Origin: Forficula auricularia
Taxonomy: Eukaryota > Arthropoda > Insecta > Dermaptera > Forficulidae
Assembly: GCA_024734495.1 (NCBI GenBank)
Contig: JALMQS010000099.1
Location: forward strand, 69,879,335 to 69,943,334
Reading direction: 5' to 3'
DNA: 64,000 bases
Position numbers and translations under genes: made by a program. Below the pieces are notes generated by a model. That model was not told the origin of the DNA and did no database searches. It saw only the letters and a list, made by a program, of their open reading frames with translations. This document shows positions 1 through 9,688 of this stretch, in pieces (within the stretch, counting starts at the first letter, position 1; each line of letters starts with the position of its first letter).

Positions 1-560
1 CTTACTACAATATTGGGTTATATTTATTCAGTAAATGATGCTTATATTTAGGAAATGATATTATTATTACTTACAATAAATTGATTTGAAGATTTATTAA
101 TCACTAGGTGATATCGAGAATATAGTAATTTCAATATTTGAAGTATTTATGATAAAGTTTTTAATAATAAAGTGTCAAATATAATTAATATTAAATCTGA
201 TCAAAGGAAATGAATATAAATGAATGTTAACTGATGCCATTACGTATATTAAAACGAGAAGGCGCTGCTGCGCCCCCGCATTGTCGACATTTTACAATAA
301 TACTAATTCAAATTTGAATTTGCTAAAAATCAAGAAAAAATTCGATTGATCTGAAAATGTGTTCTTTAATAAAGAACCTACTTATAACTAAGTCCACTTT
401 TAAAATTAAAAAATACTAATAATATAATTATTTAAGAAATAACATCCCCCCTCCCTCTTAATTTTGAGGCTCATTAGCATTTAATATTATCTCCTTTTAT
501 TATGAGACTATTTGATTAGAAATAGCACCTTTCTTCGATTTTTGTTTTAAAAATATTTTT
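1..560. other. AT-rich non-coding stretch, no gene
   Basis: No supportable coding frame, RNA gene or transposon terminus is visible. The sequence is A/T-dominated apart from a short GC-rich patch near 260-285. The end of this stretch leads into the tandem repeats that start at about 561. Confidence 0.6.
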
Positions 561-963
561 AACACCCCCCCCCTCTAACTCTCTTCCCCACCTTCAATTT
601 CTCATAGGTCGTATAGAGTTCATGTGAAAAATTTCGTCTTCCATTAAAGACTCTAGACTCTAAGTCTTATATTGATAGTTGTAATTTTTTGAACACCCCC
701 CCCTCTAACTCTCTTCCCCACCTTCAATTTCTCATAGGTCGTATAGAGTTCATGTGAAAAATTTCGTCTTCCATTAAAGACTCTAGACTCTAAGTCTTAT
801 ATTGATAGTTGTAATTTTTTGAAACCCCCCCCCTCTAACTCTCTTCCCCACCTTCCAATTTCTCATAGGTCGTATAGAGTTCATGTGAAAAATTTCGTCT
901 TCCATTAAAGACTCTAGACTCTAAGTCTTATATTGGTAGTTGTAATTTTTTGAACACCCCCCC
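561..963. repeat. 130-bp tandem repeat, three units
   Basis: The CCCTCTAACTCTCTTCCCC block starts at 571, 701 and 831, giving a constant 130-bp period. Units are nearly identical; they differ mainly in the length of the C-run at the start and one or two substitutions. Each unit also contains a local GACTCTAGACTCTAAGTC duplication. No coding potential. The high identity suggests recent duplication. The last unit ends where CCTCAACGTTTTG begins. Confidence 0.9.
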
Positions 964-994
964 TCAACGTTTTGTCCACCGAAAAATTAATAAC

Positions 995-1334
995 TGTTAC
1001 GGCGCTCGTGAATGCTGAGTGCTGTGTGGTGCGTGTCCGCGCCCCCCACCAAGTCGATGGGGTCCTAACAATGTTGCGTGTGTGCAGGGCGTTGTTTTTG
1101 CCCTGATGGAAAGCCGGGCTTGGCGCCCAAGCGGGGGAGGGGCTGCTAGTTGGCGGTTGGCCCCTCCAGATCCGAATGCTCGAATCCGATTCGATTCCCA
1201 GTCGAAATCGAGTCGCTTTCAATTATAGCATGGCTGAAAACATTTCAGTCATGCAAAAGCGTCGCAACGATCCGACTGAGTCATCTAGCGGCCGTGTCTC
1301 AAGGCTCGTCGCCATAGCGACAGCGGGCCGCTAC
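995..1334 (+). mobile_element. Solo-LTR-like GC-rich insertion, copy 1
   Basis: This 340-bp GC-rich block starts TGTTACGGCGCTCG and ends GGGCCGCTAC. It has a second, diverged copy in the opposite orientation at 20645-20957. Both copies share the central segments GTGGTGCGTGTCCGCG and ATCTAGCGGCCGTGTCT, and both stop at the same bases. The flanks are ATAAC on the left and TTAAC on the right, a near-perfect 5-bp (or exact 4-bp TAAC) target duplication. A TGTTA start, length of 310-340 bp and 4-5-bp duplications are what a solo LTR of a Gypsy or BEL element would show. The 3' end lacks the usual CA, so another class is possible. Open frames inside it are not credible genes. Confidence 0.55.
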
Positions 1335-1429
1335 TTAACTTTCTTTTTTTATTATAGGTTCATTTTATTTATAATTTCATTTTTCTCTGTTTTTTTTTTT
1401 TTTCTAGTTTGCAAAATTTTTATTTTTAA

Positions 1430-1795
1430 ACCCCCCAGTTTTTTGTTTCGATTTCAATCAAAATCTAGTCAGCTCTTAATCTCAATGCCCCAAAACTACA
1501 TGTGAAATTTTGTTTTGATATTCTCACTAGTTTTTGAGCTAGTGCGTCCACAAAAATTTGGTAACTCATTCACGTACTAACAGACATTTTGAAAAAATAG
1601 TTATTATCTCGAAAATACAATTTTTCAATGTTCATTTATAAGGGCTTTTTGTAGACTGAAACCCCATGGTTTCGCCCAATTTTGTCCAATCCAAATAGTT
1701 TCAGCCATTTTTGAGATATTTCGAAAGCAAAAAAAACCCTTTTCTCATGTATGAAAACAATAAGTGACCATACTCGGTTTAATGGTAAAGTAAAA
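1430..1795 (-). mobile_element. Family T element, partial copy (minus)
   Basis: Family T is a dispersed element with TTTACCATACAGGG-type ends. It has a conserved subterminal stretch (GAAACTATTTTGATTAAAA, then TCGAGATAATAATTGTTTTG) and a G-rich minisatellite core. This copy has the conserved arm in reverse and ends GGTAAAGTAAAA, but lacks the opposite end. No transposase frame is visible, so it is non-autonomous; the superfamily is unknown. Confidence 0.7.
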
Positions 1796-1859
1796 AGTGT
1801 ATTTGTCAAAAATATGCGAGATGTGTCCTTTTTGAAATTGGATATTCATTTATTTATTT

Positions 1860-2165
1860 TATACTATGGTTCAGAAGGCCTTTGCTTCCTTTTTAATAAT
1901 TAAATTTTGTATAGAAATAATTGTTCTATTCGGACCAATCTTGTAACATTTAAAATGTTTTAGGATTTGATAAAGGCACTCCGGAAATAAACAAATAAAT
2001 TATTAAATAAAATCAATATCATTTATTGGAAAAAAATTCTCTTATAGTGTTGTTTCGGAGGGATTTTCCCTCTTTCTTCAGGGTTTAAAAGGGTCAATGA
2101 AGGAAATATATAGCCGCATTACTCCTATTTTGAATTTAAAATAAATATTTTAATATACTATTATT
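1860..2165 (-). mobile_element. Penelope/retrozyme-like repeat fragment
   Basis: A segment related, in opposite orientation, to 36640-36900. Both carry TTTATTTCCGG-type and TTTGATAAAGGCA-type blocks (here as complements) and a hammerhead-like stem. The minus strand reads CCTGAAGA, a 6-bp stem II, then GAAAC. That order is typical of the hammerhead motifs known from Penelope-like retroelements. No reverse transcriptase is encoded here. The ends are not defined. Confidence 0.5.
2046..2081 (-). ncRNA. Hammerhead-ribozyme-like core
   Basis: On the minus strand the conserved CTGAAGA (positions 2081-2075) is followed by a stem II of GAGGGA/TCCCTC closing a 3-base loop, then GAAAC (2056-2052). These match the invariant CUGANGA and GAAA boxes of a hammerhead. 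A GUH cleavage triplet closing stem III is not clear here, so activity is doubtful. Confidence 0.5.
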
Positions 2166-2179
2166 TTGTATTGTAGTTT

Positions 2180-2855
2180 GAATGAATCATTTATTTCCTG
2201 TTTGTTTGTTTGTTTGTTTGTCACTTCGCAGAGCTGAAGTCCAGGCTCGCCTACAACTTGACTCTTTCTTTCTTTCCCATCCAGTTAAATAATTCCCATT
2301 AGGAAACTTATGTAGAAATAAGTTAATTAGCGTTGGTATTTGCAACGAGACGGCTATCGAAAGCCACAAACAAGTAAAGCTACACTTTGCCATGAGAGAT
2401 AGGTAATTAGCTCTCTCGCAAGTGGTCGTTTGTGTGTGTGTGTGTGTGTGTATACGTGTGGAGGACGGGGTCGACAGTTATGTGACATGTAACATACATT
2501 GGGTAAGTGATTTACTCGCCTGTCTGTCTGTCTGTCTGCACTTGATATAGATATATATATATAAGGCAATCAAATCACCCGCCTCTTCTGGGTAAAACTT
2601 TACCCACAGTGGTTGGCATTTTAATTACACTATCGTCAACCGTTGGAATTCACTAAAGATAAAAGTAACTATAGGGGAAAAAAACAACAAGAACACAAAG
2701 AATAATAATCAAACAAATTTTACTCTGAAAGAATTTTAATTTAAGAAAGAGAAAGAATAAATAAATATTGCGATTAATTGATTAGAAAGATTTTTTTGTT
2801 CTTGAACTACGAGAGTCGACTGAATAGCTTATCTATCCATCTATCTATCTATCTA
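2180..2855. other. Non-repetitive island with microsatellites
   Basis: About 2180-2420 is complex sequence without transposon signatures, a candidate for host single-copy DNA. It is followed by simple repeats: (GT)n near 2430-2452, (TGTC)n near 2519-2537 and (ATCT)n near 2830-2856. Short open frames here have no recognisable product. Confidence 0.4.
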
Positions 2856-3561
2856 TCTACTTATTAAACAAGCAAAAATTGTATATTTATTTATATATAT
2901 ATTTATTTATTTATATATATACTAGTATATTTATTTATTTATATATATATTTGTATCTTGGTTCTATTTTGAAAACGGCCCTACCGATTTTGATGAAACA
3001 AAATCTATTCACAAGTTTTGAGGATGAGAAAACGATCTGGCTAGGTCTGGACCTCATCAAATTCATCTTAATTGATTTTTTCTTAATTAAAAGTAATTAT
3101 TGATAGATGAAAATCTCAATTAAAAAAAATGATTTGCCGCATGTCAGATTAGAACCTGAGACCTCTTGCATCGAGAGCCATAGACTTTACTAGTAGACTC
3201 ATAGAACTATTTTAAAAATCTTTGCTTCTTTCTTTTACTAAAATGAATATTTTTGAATTAGACTTTATTATAAGTGTGGAAATAATTTAGAGATATATTA
3301 TATATAGCTATGTATTTTATAAATAGAATTTATTGAATAAATTGCGGCGCGGCAAATTTGAAATATGTATAATTGAATTAAGCTGAAAGAAAGACAACAA
3401 TTAATACCTATACTATATATATTTGTATTTTTTTTAATTTGAAAACGGTTCTCAAATAACAATCGACCTTTTTTATGAATTTTAAATTAAAAATAATATT
3501 AAAATAAAGCTTTTAACTGAAGAAAAAACTTACCGAAGCATCGCTCGGTGCCTCCCGGTAC
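2856..3561 (+). mobile_element. Helitron-like element, family H1, tandem copy A
   Basis: It starts TCTACTTATTAAACAAGC, a variant of the family 5' end TCTACTCTTATTAAACGAGC. It ends with the 3' hairpin CATCGCTCGGTG and then CCCGGTAC followed by T. Insertion between A and T, a 5' TC, no target duplication and a 3' hairpin about 10 bp from the end are the Helitron pattern. The terminal GGTAC differs from the usual CTRR. No Rep/helicase coding is present, so the copy is non-autonomous. Near 3140-3200 the minus strand has a box-B-like GGTTCTAATCT, possibly a captured tRNA-like remnant. Confidence 0.7.
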
Positions 3562-3562
3562 T

Positions 3563-4296
3563 TCTACTCTTGTTAAAACAAGCAAAAATTGTTTATATAT
3601 TTGTTTGTATCTTAGTTCTAATTTGAAAACAGCTCTACAGATTTTGATGAAACCAACTCTATTAACAAGTTGTGAGGATGAGAAAGCGAATCTGGCTAGG
3701 TCTGGACCTCAATCAAAATTCATTCTTAATTGACTATTTCTTAATTAAATGTGAATATTGACAGATGAAAATGTCAATAAAAACGTTTGTTTAAATTTTT
3801 TTCAATTATCTTTTATTTATTAATTGGTTTTTCAATTTTATATGCCACACAAAAAGATGATTACAAATATTATAATAAATTATAAGTAGCAATTTAATTG
3901 ATTATAAATCGTGTTTTAAATTCCACAAAGAAAATAAGAGAATATTATTATTATATATTCGAATTTGCCATTTTATTTAATTATAAGACCTCGATAAATT
4001 GTTATTTGATTAAAAAAAATAATTATGCGGAATTTATTTACATATACCTATATATCTACACATAGCCTGGGCCAGTAGATGGCTAGAAATGCAAAAACTG
4101 GGTGCTGGGGAGGGGCTGAATATGGGAGGTGGAGAGGGGGTTCCGGGGATGGCTAAGTGGTGGGGGGGTTAGGGGGCGTTTACTATATATATATTTGTAT
4201 TTTTATCAAGAATTTTAAATTAAAATAATATTAATATAATAGCTTTTATTTGAAGTAAAATGTTACCGAACATCGCTTGGTGGCTTCAGGTTCTAG
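3563..4296 (+). mobile_element. Helitron-like element, family H1, tandem copy B
   Basis: Begins TCTACTCTTGTTAAAACAAG directly after copy A, with a single T between them, and ends CGCTTGGTGGCTTCAGG followed by TTCTAG and T. This end agrees with the canonical CTAG|T of Helitrons. The core holds a G-rich tract near 4100-4170, as in the other copies. The head-to-tail pair is consistent with tandem Helitron insertion or rolling-circle concatemerisation. Confidence 0.7.
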
Positions 4297-4379
4297 TTAT
4301 CATCATAAGATCAATTCGTATTTTTTGTGCATTTTTAAAGCAAATGATTTATTTTTTTGTGTCTGATTTTGTGTTTTTA

Positions 4380-4720
4380 CCATAGAGGCCGTCCATAAGA
4401 CATATGTCCCACAGTAAGGGGATAGGGGCGGATCAAATTTGTGGCAAAAATGTGCACGAAGGGTCCCCGGGATCTTAAAATTGGCTAAATTAATTTTTTT
4501 TTTTTAATTTTCAAATATTTTACAGGAATTTATAGCGCGTATAAAAAGTGATAGTGTAACGTCACAATACACGAATGGGGTTCGATTAAAATGTGGCCGA
4601 ATGTGACACAGGGCGAGAGGGGGGTCTAAAATTCTCGAAATTTATGTGACGTAACATATTATCAAGATTTTTTTAGCGGAAAAAAAACAATATTCTACTT
4701 TCGAAATTTCAAAAAATAAA
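4380..4720. repeat. Degenerate GTCCATAAG / ACGTCACA dispersed repeat
   Basis: The segment has the order GAGGCCGTCCATAAGACATA, a G-rich run, GTAACGTCACAATACACG, then GAGGGGGGTCTAAAATTCTC and TGTGACGTAACATA. This resembles a very widespread arthropod repeat I know by sight (CCGTCCATAAATTACGTCAC type); the match is from memory only. No coding capacity seen. Confidence 0.4.
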
Positions 4721-5129
4721 CCAAATATTTAAGGCAGGGGTGGCCATAGCCTGCACCAGACCCTCCCCCCCCCACCCTCCACACACACATACCACCACCT
4801 TTCTCCCGTCCCAATAAGCAGATTAAATATTCAACCAACGACGTTAAATCTTTATTGATGTTTTATTAGTTACAGAGAATAAATATAATTGTTTTATTAT
4901 AAAGTCTTAAATAGATATAATTTGAGATTCTATTTAACTGTAATATACACTCATAACAAATAAGATGAAACAAATATTTAAAATGTATTAAAAATCCACT
5001 TGTTATCATTAAGGGGAAAATAAAAAAAAGTTATATTATATGTAGGTATTATTATAGATAAGAAGACTTGAAAATTACAATTATTATTCATTTTGCTAGA
5101 CACAAAAGTATATACAATCTATTTATAAA
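4721..5129. other. Low-complexity non-coding stretch
   Basis: Contains a C-rich run near 4765-4800 and then AT-rich sequence. No gene, terminus or structured repeat is visible. Confidence 0.5.
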
Positions 5130-5604
5130 AAATTCTCTTATTCTCAAGCTTGAGTTGTTTATCATAAAAGAATTTAGTCTTATTGATTTTAAGTCGATTC
5201 TTCCACGTTTTCAGTAGAGGTTGCCATTAATAGTCAAAACATCAAAAATGGAATGCAATAAGGTTATTCCTCTAGTATTAGATAAGAATCGATCGTTATT
5301 TTTGATTTTAAGTCGATTCCTCCATGTCTTCAGCAATGGTTACCAATAATAATCGAAGGGTCAAAAATCTAATGTAGAATTGTTATTCCTCAAGTATTAG
5401 ATGAGAATCGATTGCTATTTTTGATTTTAAGTCGATTCCTCCATGTCTTCACCAATGGCTACCAATAAAAACCGAAACGTCAAAAATCGAATGTAGAATG
5501 GTTATTCCTCGACTTTTAAATGAGAATCGATCATTATTTTTGAATTAAAGTCAACATGAACTGCAAATTGCAAGTGATATCTGATTAATAATAAAGGAAT
5601 AAAC
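5130..5604 (+). repeat. Short array of the 119-bp repeat with one element end
   Basis: About three units of TTTGATTTTAAGTCGATTC... with ~119-bp spacing, the same repeat as the long array at 24550-26280 but more diverged. The right side carries AACTGCAAATTGCAAGTGAT and AATAATAAAGGAATAAACAT. This is the reverse complement of the sequence that lies just left of the long array. That suggests both arrays sit inside copies of one element with inverted ends. The left end is missing here. Confidence 0.75.
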
Positions 5605-6640
5605 ATATTAATACGAGCTTTTCGTGCGTGCCCTCGAAGCTCGGCCCTCCGGGCTGAAGTGCCCTGGCGGGCAGCGTCTCGGTCAAAAATTCTATTCCTC
5701 TTAAAAAACCACGTTTAAAATAAAATGAGAAAAAATGTACTTGCTTTTGTATAATGGTGTATTAAATTATTTGACCACGGCACTGTAGTTATAACTCTTG
5801 ATTATTAATGATATATTCAAAGCAGAATCAATGAAGAAAATCGTGTATAGAGTAAATATATGATAGGGATCCCCAAATCCAGATGGTAAAAATCAGAGTC
5901 GCCAAGACTTGATTTTTTTTGCTTAGGTTTTTTTGTGTGTCATTTAATATAAAAAATTAAATAATAGTGCAAATTATTAAAAAATAAACAAATAATATAT
6001 AAAATATAAATCAAATAAGATGTGAATAATTTCTTCTGTGCGCAAAGAAAAGCGAATTGAATATTAAATTTTTGAGTGACGGGGCGGGGGGGGGGTGAGG
6101 AATAATTATCGATATATTTAATGTTTCTTAATTTAAAGTCTTTTAGAGTCTTTCATCTCAAAATTTGAGTGCAAATTAAAATTATATTTCAAATTTGCCT
6201 GGTTAATGAAAATCAACTGGAGCTGTCAGTTTAAAATCCTAGCTGACAATTATATTTCAAATTTGCCTTGTTAATTAATATATATTCAATGTTTTTTAAT
6301 TTAAAATCAATTGGTGTTTTTTCATTTTCATTCGAGTTCAAATGAATACAATATTATCTCGACACAAAGTCTAAATCAAAAATTTATAGTTTTAGTAACA
6401 GAAATCATGATATAAATATTAATGTTAGCATTGGTCTAGTGGATAAAGCAGAGTGACCTTAGTTCAAGAGTTCGTAGGTTCGATTCTAGTCAAGAGGGAA
6501 ATTTTTTTAGAGAAATTTCTCTAAGCGTTGTTACAAATTAATCTAGATCAATATATATAGTATTTCAAGTGAATGTGGATAAAGCTATAGCAACGATCCG
6601 TTGCAGTTTATTTTAAATCTTTGTTGCATTATTAAATTCT
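5605..6640 (+). mobile_element. Dispersed element with GC-rich head and tRNA-like segment, copy 1
   Basis: It shares with 57556-58370 the GC-rich head GAGCTTTTCGTGCGTGCC, the GGCGGGCAGCGTCT block, long stretches such as TCGACACAAAGTCTAAATCA, and the tail AATCTAGATCAATATATATA. Near 6424-6490 there is a tRNA-like promoter with a TGGTCTAGTGG box A and a GGTTCGATTCT box B. Right after it, 6570-6620 matches the inverted-repeat arm of the Penelope-type element at 23620-24487. No protein coding. Likely a SINE-like or composite non-autonomous retroelement. Confidence 0.6.
6424..6500 (+). promoter_or_regulatory. tRNA-like RNA polymerase III promoter (boxes A and B)
   Basis: TGGTCTAGTGG matches a box A and GGTTCGATTCT a box B, about 45 bp apart. 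The same pair recurs at 58230-58300. A full cloverleaf cannot be folded, so this is a SINE-type promoter rather than a tRNA gene. Confidence 0.5.
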
Positions 6641-6700
6641 TTTTCAACGAATCATGGAAATTATTCAAATTTACGCGGATTCAATTAATTTAATTAATTA

Positions 6701-6840
6701 TATGCAATATTCATTTACTATGAGTTAAGATTTCTAGGTCACTTGTTTCACATAAAATTTAAAAAAAATAAAAGATGTAAATTTTAATGTGAAACAAGTG
6801 ACCCAAAATCTTAACTTATAGTAAATGAATATTGCACATA
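6701..6840. repeat. Foldback element with ~58-bp arms
   Basis: The left arm begins TATGCAATATTCATTTACTA, and the right arm ends with its near-exact reverse complement (TAGTAAATGAATATTGCACA). About 25 bases of A-rich loop separate them. Arms include GTGAAACAAGTGAC, recalling the GTGAAAC segments of other foldbacks in the window. No clear target duplication. Confidence 0.85.
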
Positions 6841-6889
6841 ATATTTATTAAAGATGTTTCGGTTTCCACAATCTCTATTAATTATCAAT

Positions 6890-6960
6890 AATTATGAAGC
6901 TTCGCGGCGCACCTGTGATGAGGCCGCGGCGCACGCAGTTTGGGAACCTCTTAACTATTA
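6890..6960 (-). repeat. hAT-type terminal remnant
   Basis: On the minus strand: GGTTCCCAAACTGCGTGCGC, then GCCGCGGCCTCATCACAGGT and GCGCCGCGAAGC. GGTTCCCAAACTG followed by CGCCGCG repeats is a common hAT end. No partner end or duplication is visible. Confidence 0.4.
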
Positions 6961-7149
6961 TTTAATGAACAGAAAAGAAGATTGATAGAAGTATTGATGG
7001 TTATTTGTTTTCTTGATTTCTTTTCCACTTTATCAGATCAAAAATTATTACAATACTCAAACGTAATTGGATTTCTTTATTTAATTCAGAGTGTAAAAAT
7101 ATTCTCAAATTTTTAAAATTCCTTTGAATAATCAAAATACTTAAAAAAT

Positions 7150-7645
7150 CTTATTACGTGTATGTTATATACTGTTGAAGCAAATTCTAAAAGGCCATTT
7201 GTTCAATTGGCCAGGGATAATGGCGGCGAAGATAGATTGTTCCGAGAGGTAAAGTATCACTCTGGAGACTGGAGACTGGAGAAGAAACGCTCATTATCAA
7301 CGGCATGGTTTTCCTCGAACACTACGAACGAGATTAATTACCCACAAACGATAACAATTTTAATGCCTCGTTAGAAACACTACTGTAATTAGTATCTCCG
7401 CGAGTCGATCAAATATTTATCTCAGTGACCAAACCGGTTGCTTGTCTCCTACGGGCCCCCCTCCCCTCAGGGGTCCCCAAGTAGTCCAGCAGTAGCAACA
7501 CTTGAGAACGACCGTTGTCACGGGGGGATCTTTTATTTCAGAGATAAATCCACCGGCGTGAATAAGAAATAGAGATATGGCTATAACATAGCTAGCCACC
7601 GAAACAACCGTTAAAACGAACAAAATAAAAAAAATTTAATGAATC
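7150..7645. other. Non-repetitive island, possible host single-copy sequence
   Basis: Balanced-composition sequence with no family members elsewhere in the window, including AATTGGCCAGGGATAATGG and GAGATTAATTACCC (a TAATTA homeodomain-type site). The open frames 7162-7374 (+) and 7417-7623 (-) have no recognised domain. A regulatory or intronic fragment is possible. Confidence 0.35.
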
Positions 7646-7992
7646 GCTAAGGATTGCAGGATATTCCGTTTTGTCTAATAAAAATATAATAACTTTTTAC
7701 TATAGATTTTTTACTTTATTATACAGAGTATGATCAAATAGTGTAATCGCAATATCTCGAAAACGGCTGAAACTATTTTGATTAAAAAAATTGGACGAAA
7801 CCATGGCATTTCGGGGTACAAAAAGAGCCCAAATAAGTAAACATCGAAAAAATTATATTTTTCGAGATAATAATTGTTATGTCAAAATGTCTGTTAGGCT
7901 GTGTCGTTACCAAATTTTTGTGGACGAGACTAGCTTAAAAACTACTCTGAATGTCAAAACCAAATTTCACACTTAGTTTGGGTCCACATTGA

Positions 7993-8415
7993 TTTTTTCG
8001 TTTTTTCATTTATTGGGCCACGCAGGTGAGGGGCCTCCACTAACAAGAAATATTTACATAGTCGGGTGAATTTAATTACAGGAGTATTTACATAATTATA
8101 GGAACATTTACATAATATATTTACAAAAAAAAATTTCTTTTTTTCTTTTTATATACAATTTCTAGCGCATGGCGATTTCCCTATAAGTTCTCCTGTTGAA
8201 GCTGTAAAAATTCATTAAAGAACCCCTCATCGCCCTGAAGGTCATATCGCATAAAGCTCTCTGGGAAATTCTCATGTCGACAAGGGGAGGCACCGCTTTA
8301 TGCCACTACACTCCCTTCCACGAGAGTGTGATGGCTTCAACTCTCACAGAACCCGAGCCCACCAAAACCTTGCCGCAATGTTGCTCACTAGACTGGAGTT
8401 GCCCTTATAATAATT
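7993..8415 (-). mobile_element. Poly-T-headed insertion, likely LINE 3' end in reverse
   Basis: The block interrupts a T element and begins with T-rich sequence, as a reversed poly-A tail would. On the minus strand an open frame of about 45 codons ends at 8162-8164 and includes the tail residues NRRTYREIAMR. I do not recognise the protein. It reads like the end of a retrotransposon ORF followed by a 3' UTR, but this is inference. A stop lies upstream near 8310. Confidence 0.4.
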
Positions 8416-8431
8416 GATTAAGAGCTGATTA

Positions 8432-8760
8432 GATTTTGGTGCATATCGACCCAAAATTAAGGAGGGTGGATGGTTATTAAAAATTAAAAATCTAGGCCAT
8501 TTGAGAAAACTCAACCAAATTTTGGATACATAATCAGTGAGATTTTGGTGAATATAGACCCAAAATTAAGGAGGGTGGATGGGGATTAAAAATTAAAAAT
8601 CTAGGCCATTTGAGAAAACTCAACCAAATTTTGGATACATAATCAGTGAGATTTTGGTGCATATAGGCCCAAAATTAAGGAGGGTGGATGGGGATTAAAA
8701 ATTAAAAATCTAGGCCATTTGAAAACTTAACCAAATTTTGGATACATAATCAGTGGATCC
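8432..8760. repeat. 109-bp tandem repeat inside family T
   Basis: GATTTTGGTG recurs at 8432, 8541 and 8650, giving a 109-bp period over three units. Units contain CCAAAATTAAGGAGGGTGG and CTCAACCAAATTTTGGATAC. This is the same kind of minisatellite that expands in the T copy at 38330-39225. Confidence 0.85.
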
Positions 8761-9002
8761 CCAGAAGTCTAAAAATGTAAAAACTAACCGCCCAAACTGG
8801 GGGGCGGAGGGGTGTAGGATTAAAAAATGAAAATCTAGGCTCTTGTACCAAACTCAACCAAATTTTGTATATATAATCAGTGGGCCCACAGTAATCTAAA
8901 AATGCATGATTATAAATTATTTTATTAAATATTAAATATAAGTGAGGGGGCAGATTGTATGGTAAAGTCAAGTGGATAGCCACATCAGAACACGTCAGCT
9001 TA

Positions 9003-9395
9003 TTTACTTTACCATACAGGGTCAAGTAATCTAATCGTGCATGGAAAAAGTGTTCTTTTCCAAAATATCTAAAAACGTTTGAAACTATATTGATTAAAAA
9101 ATTTAAGCAAGCAAACCACGGAGTTTTGCTCTACAAAAAAGCCCTAATAAATGATTATCGAAAAAATTATATTTTTGGAGATAATAATTGTTTTGTCAAA
9201 ATGTCTGTTAGTACCAGCGAGCGTTACCATATTTTTGTAGACACACTAGCTTAAAAACTAGTGCAAATATCAAAACGAAATTTCATATATATGGTAGATT
9301 CTTTATATTTAGATTAAGAACTGATCAGATTTTGGTTTGAAATCGAGCCAAAATTTAAGTGGGTGTAAAAAATAAAAATTTATAAACGAAAAAAA
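9003..9395 (+). mobile_element. Family T element, partial copy
   Basis: Begins TTTACTTTACCATACAGGGT, continues with the conserved arm (TAATCGTGCATGGAAAAAG, ATAATAATTGTTTTGTCAA) and fades after AAATCGAGCCAAAATTTAAG near 9355. It lies 35 bp from the end of the preceding T copy, so the two are adjacent and nearly tail to head. Confidence 0.65.
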
Positions 9396-9688
9396 ATAAA
9401 AATAAATTAAAATAAAATTTATTCCTTCTAGCTTCTTCTTTTATTCCTTCTCTTCTCTTTTATTCCTTCTTCCTTCTTTTACTCCTTCTAGCCTATATCG
9501 AGCTTAAGTTTCGAATTTCGTATTTCTGAGACTTATAGTTGCTAAACGCAAGGGGTACATACGCACTGACCAATGGATTTTGGACCCCTTTTTGGCCTCT
9601 GGTGACCACAATTTCCTGTTTTATGTCCTATATCCGGTGTTCAACTATTAAGGGCATCGATTCCTTCCACCTAGAAATTACAAAAAAC
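9396..9688. other. Non-coding spacer with TTCCTTCT repeats
   Basis: A TTATTCCTTCT-type low-complexity run at 9420-9490 is followed by ordinary sequence. No gene or terminus recognised. Confidence 0.5.

Larger units (their letters stand above)
7711..8967 (+). mobile_element. Family T element with nested insertion
   Basis: Starts TTACTTTATTATACAGAGTA and ends GTATGGTAAAG, so both inverted ends are present. After the conserved arm, an unrelated block (about 7993-8415) interrupts the sequence; ATTGATT occurs on both sides of it and may be its target duplication. A 109-bp tandem repeat follows (8432-8760). Outside the right end is the conserved TCAAGTGGATAGCCACATC, also next to other T ends. Confidence 0.7.

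Noticed and set aside
2879..3103. Tyrosine/isoleucine-rich 74-codon frame
   Set aside because: Translation of the (TATT)n/(AT)n stretch at the H1 Helitron-like 5' end; the same happens at 34716-34946.
6424..6500. Functional tRNA gene
   Set aside because: Boxes A and B are present but acceptor and anticodon stems do not pair; it recurs as part of a dispersed element.
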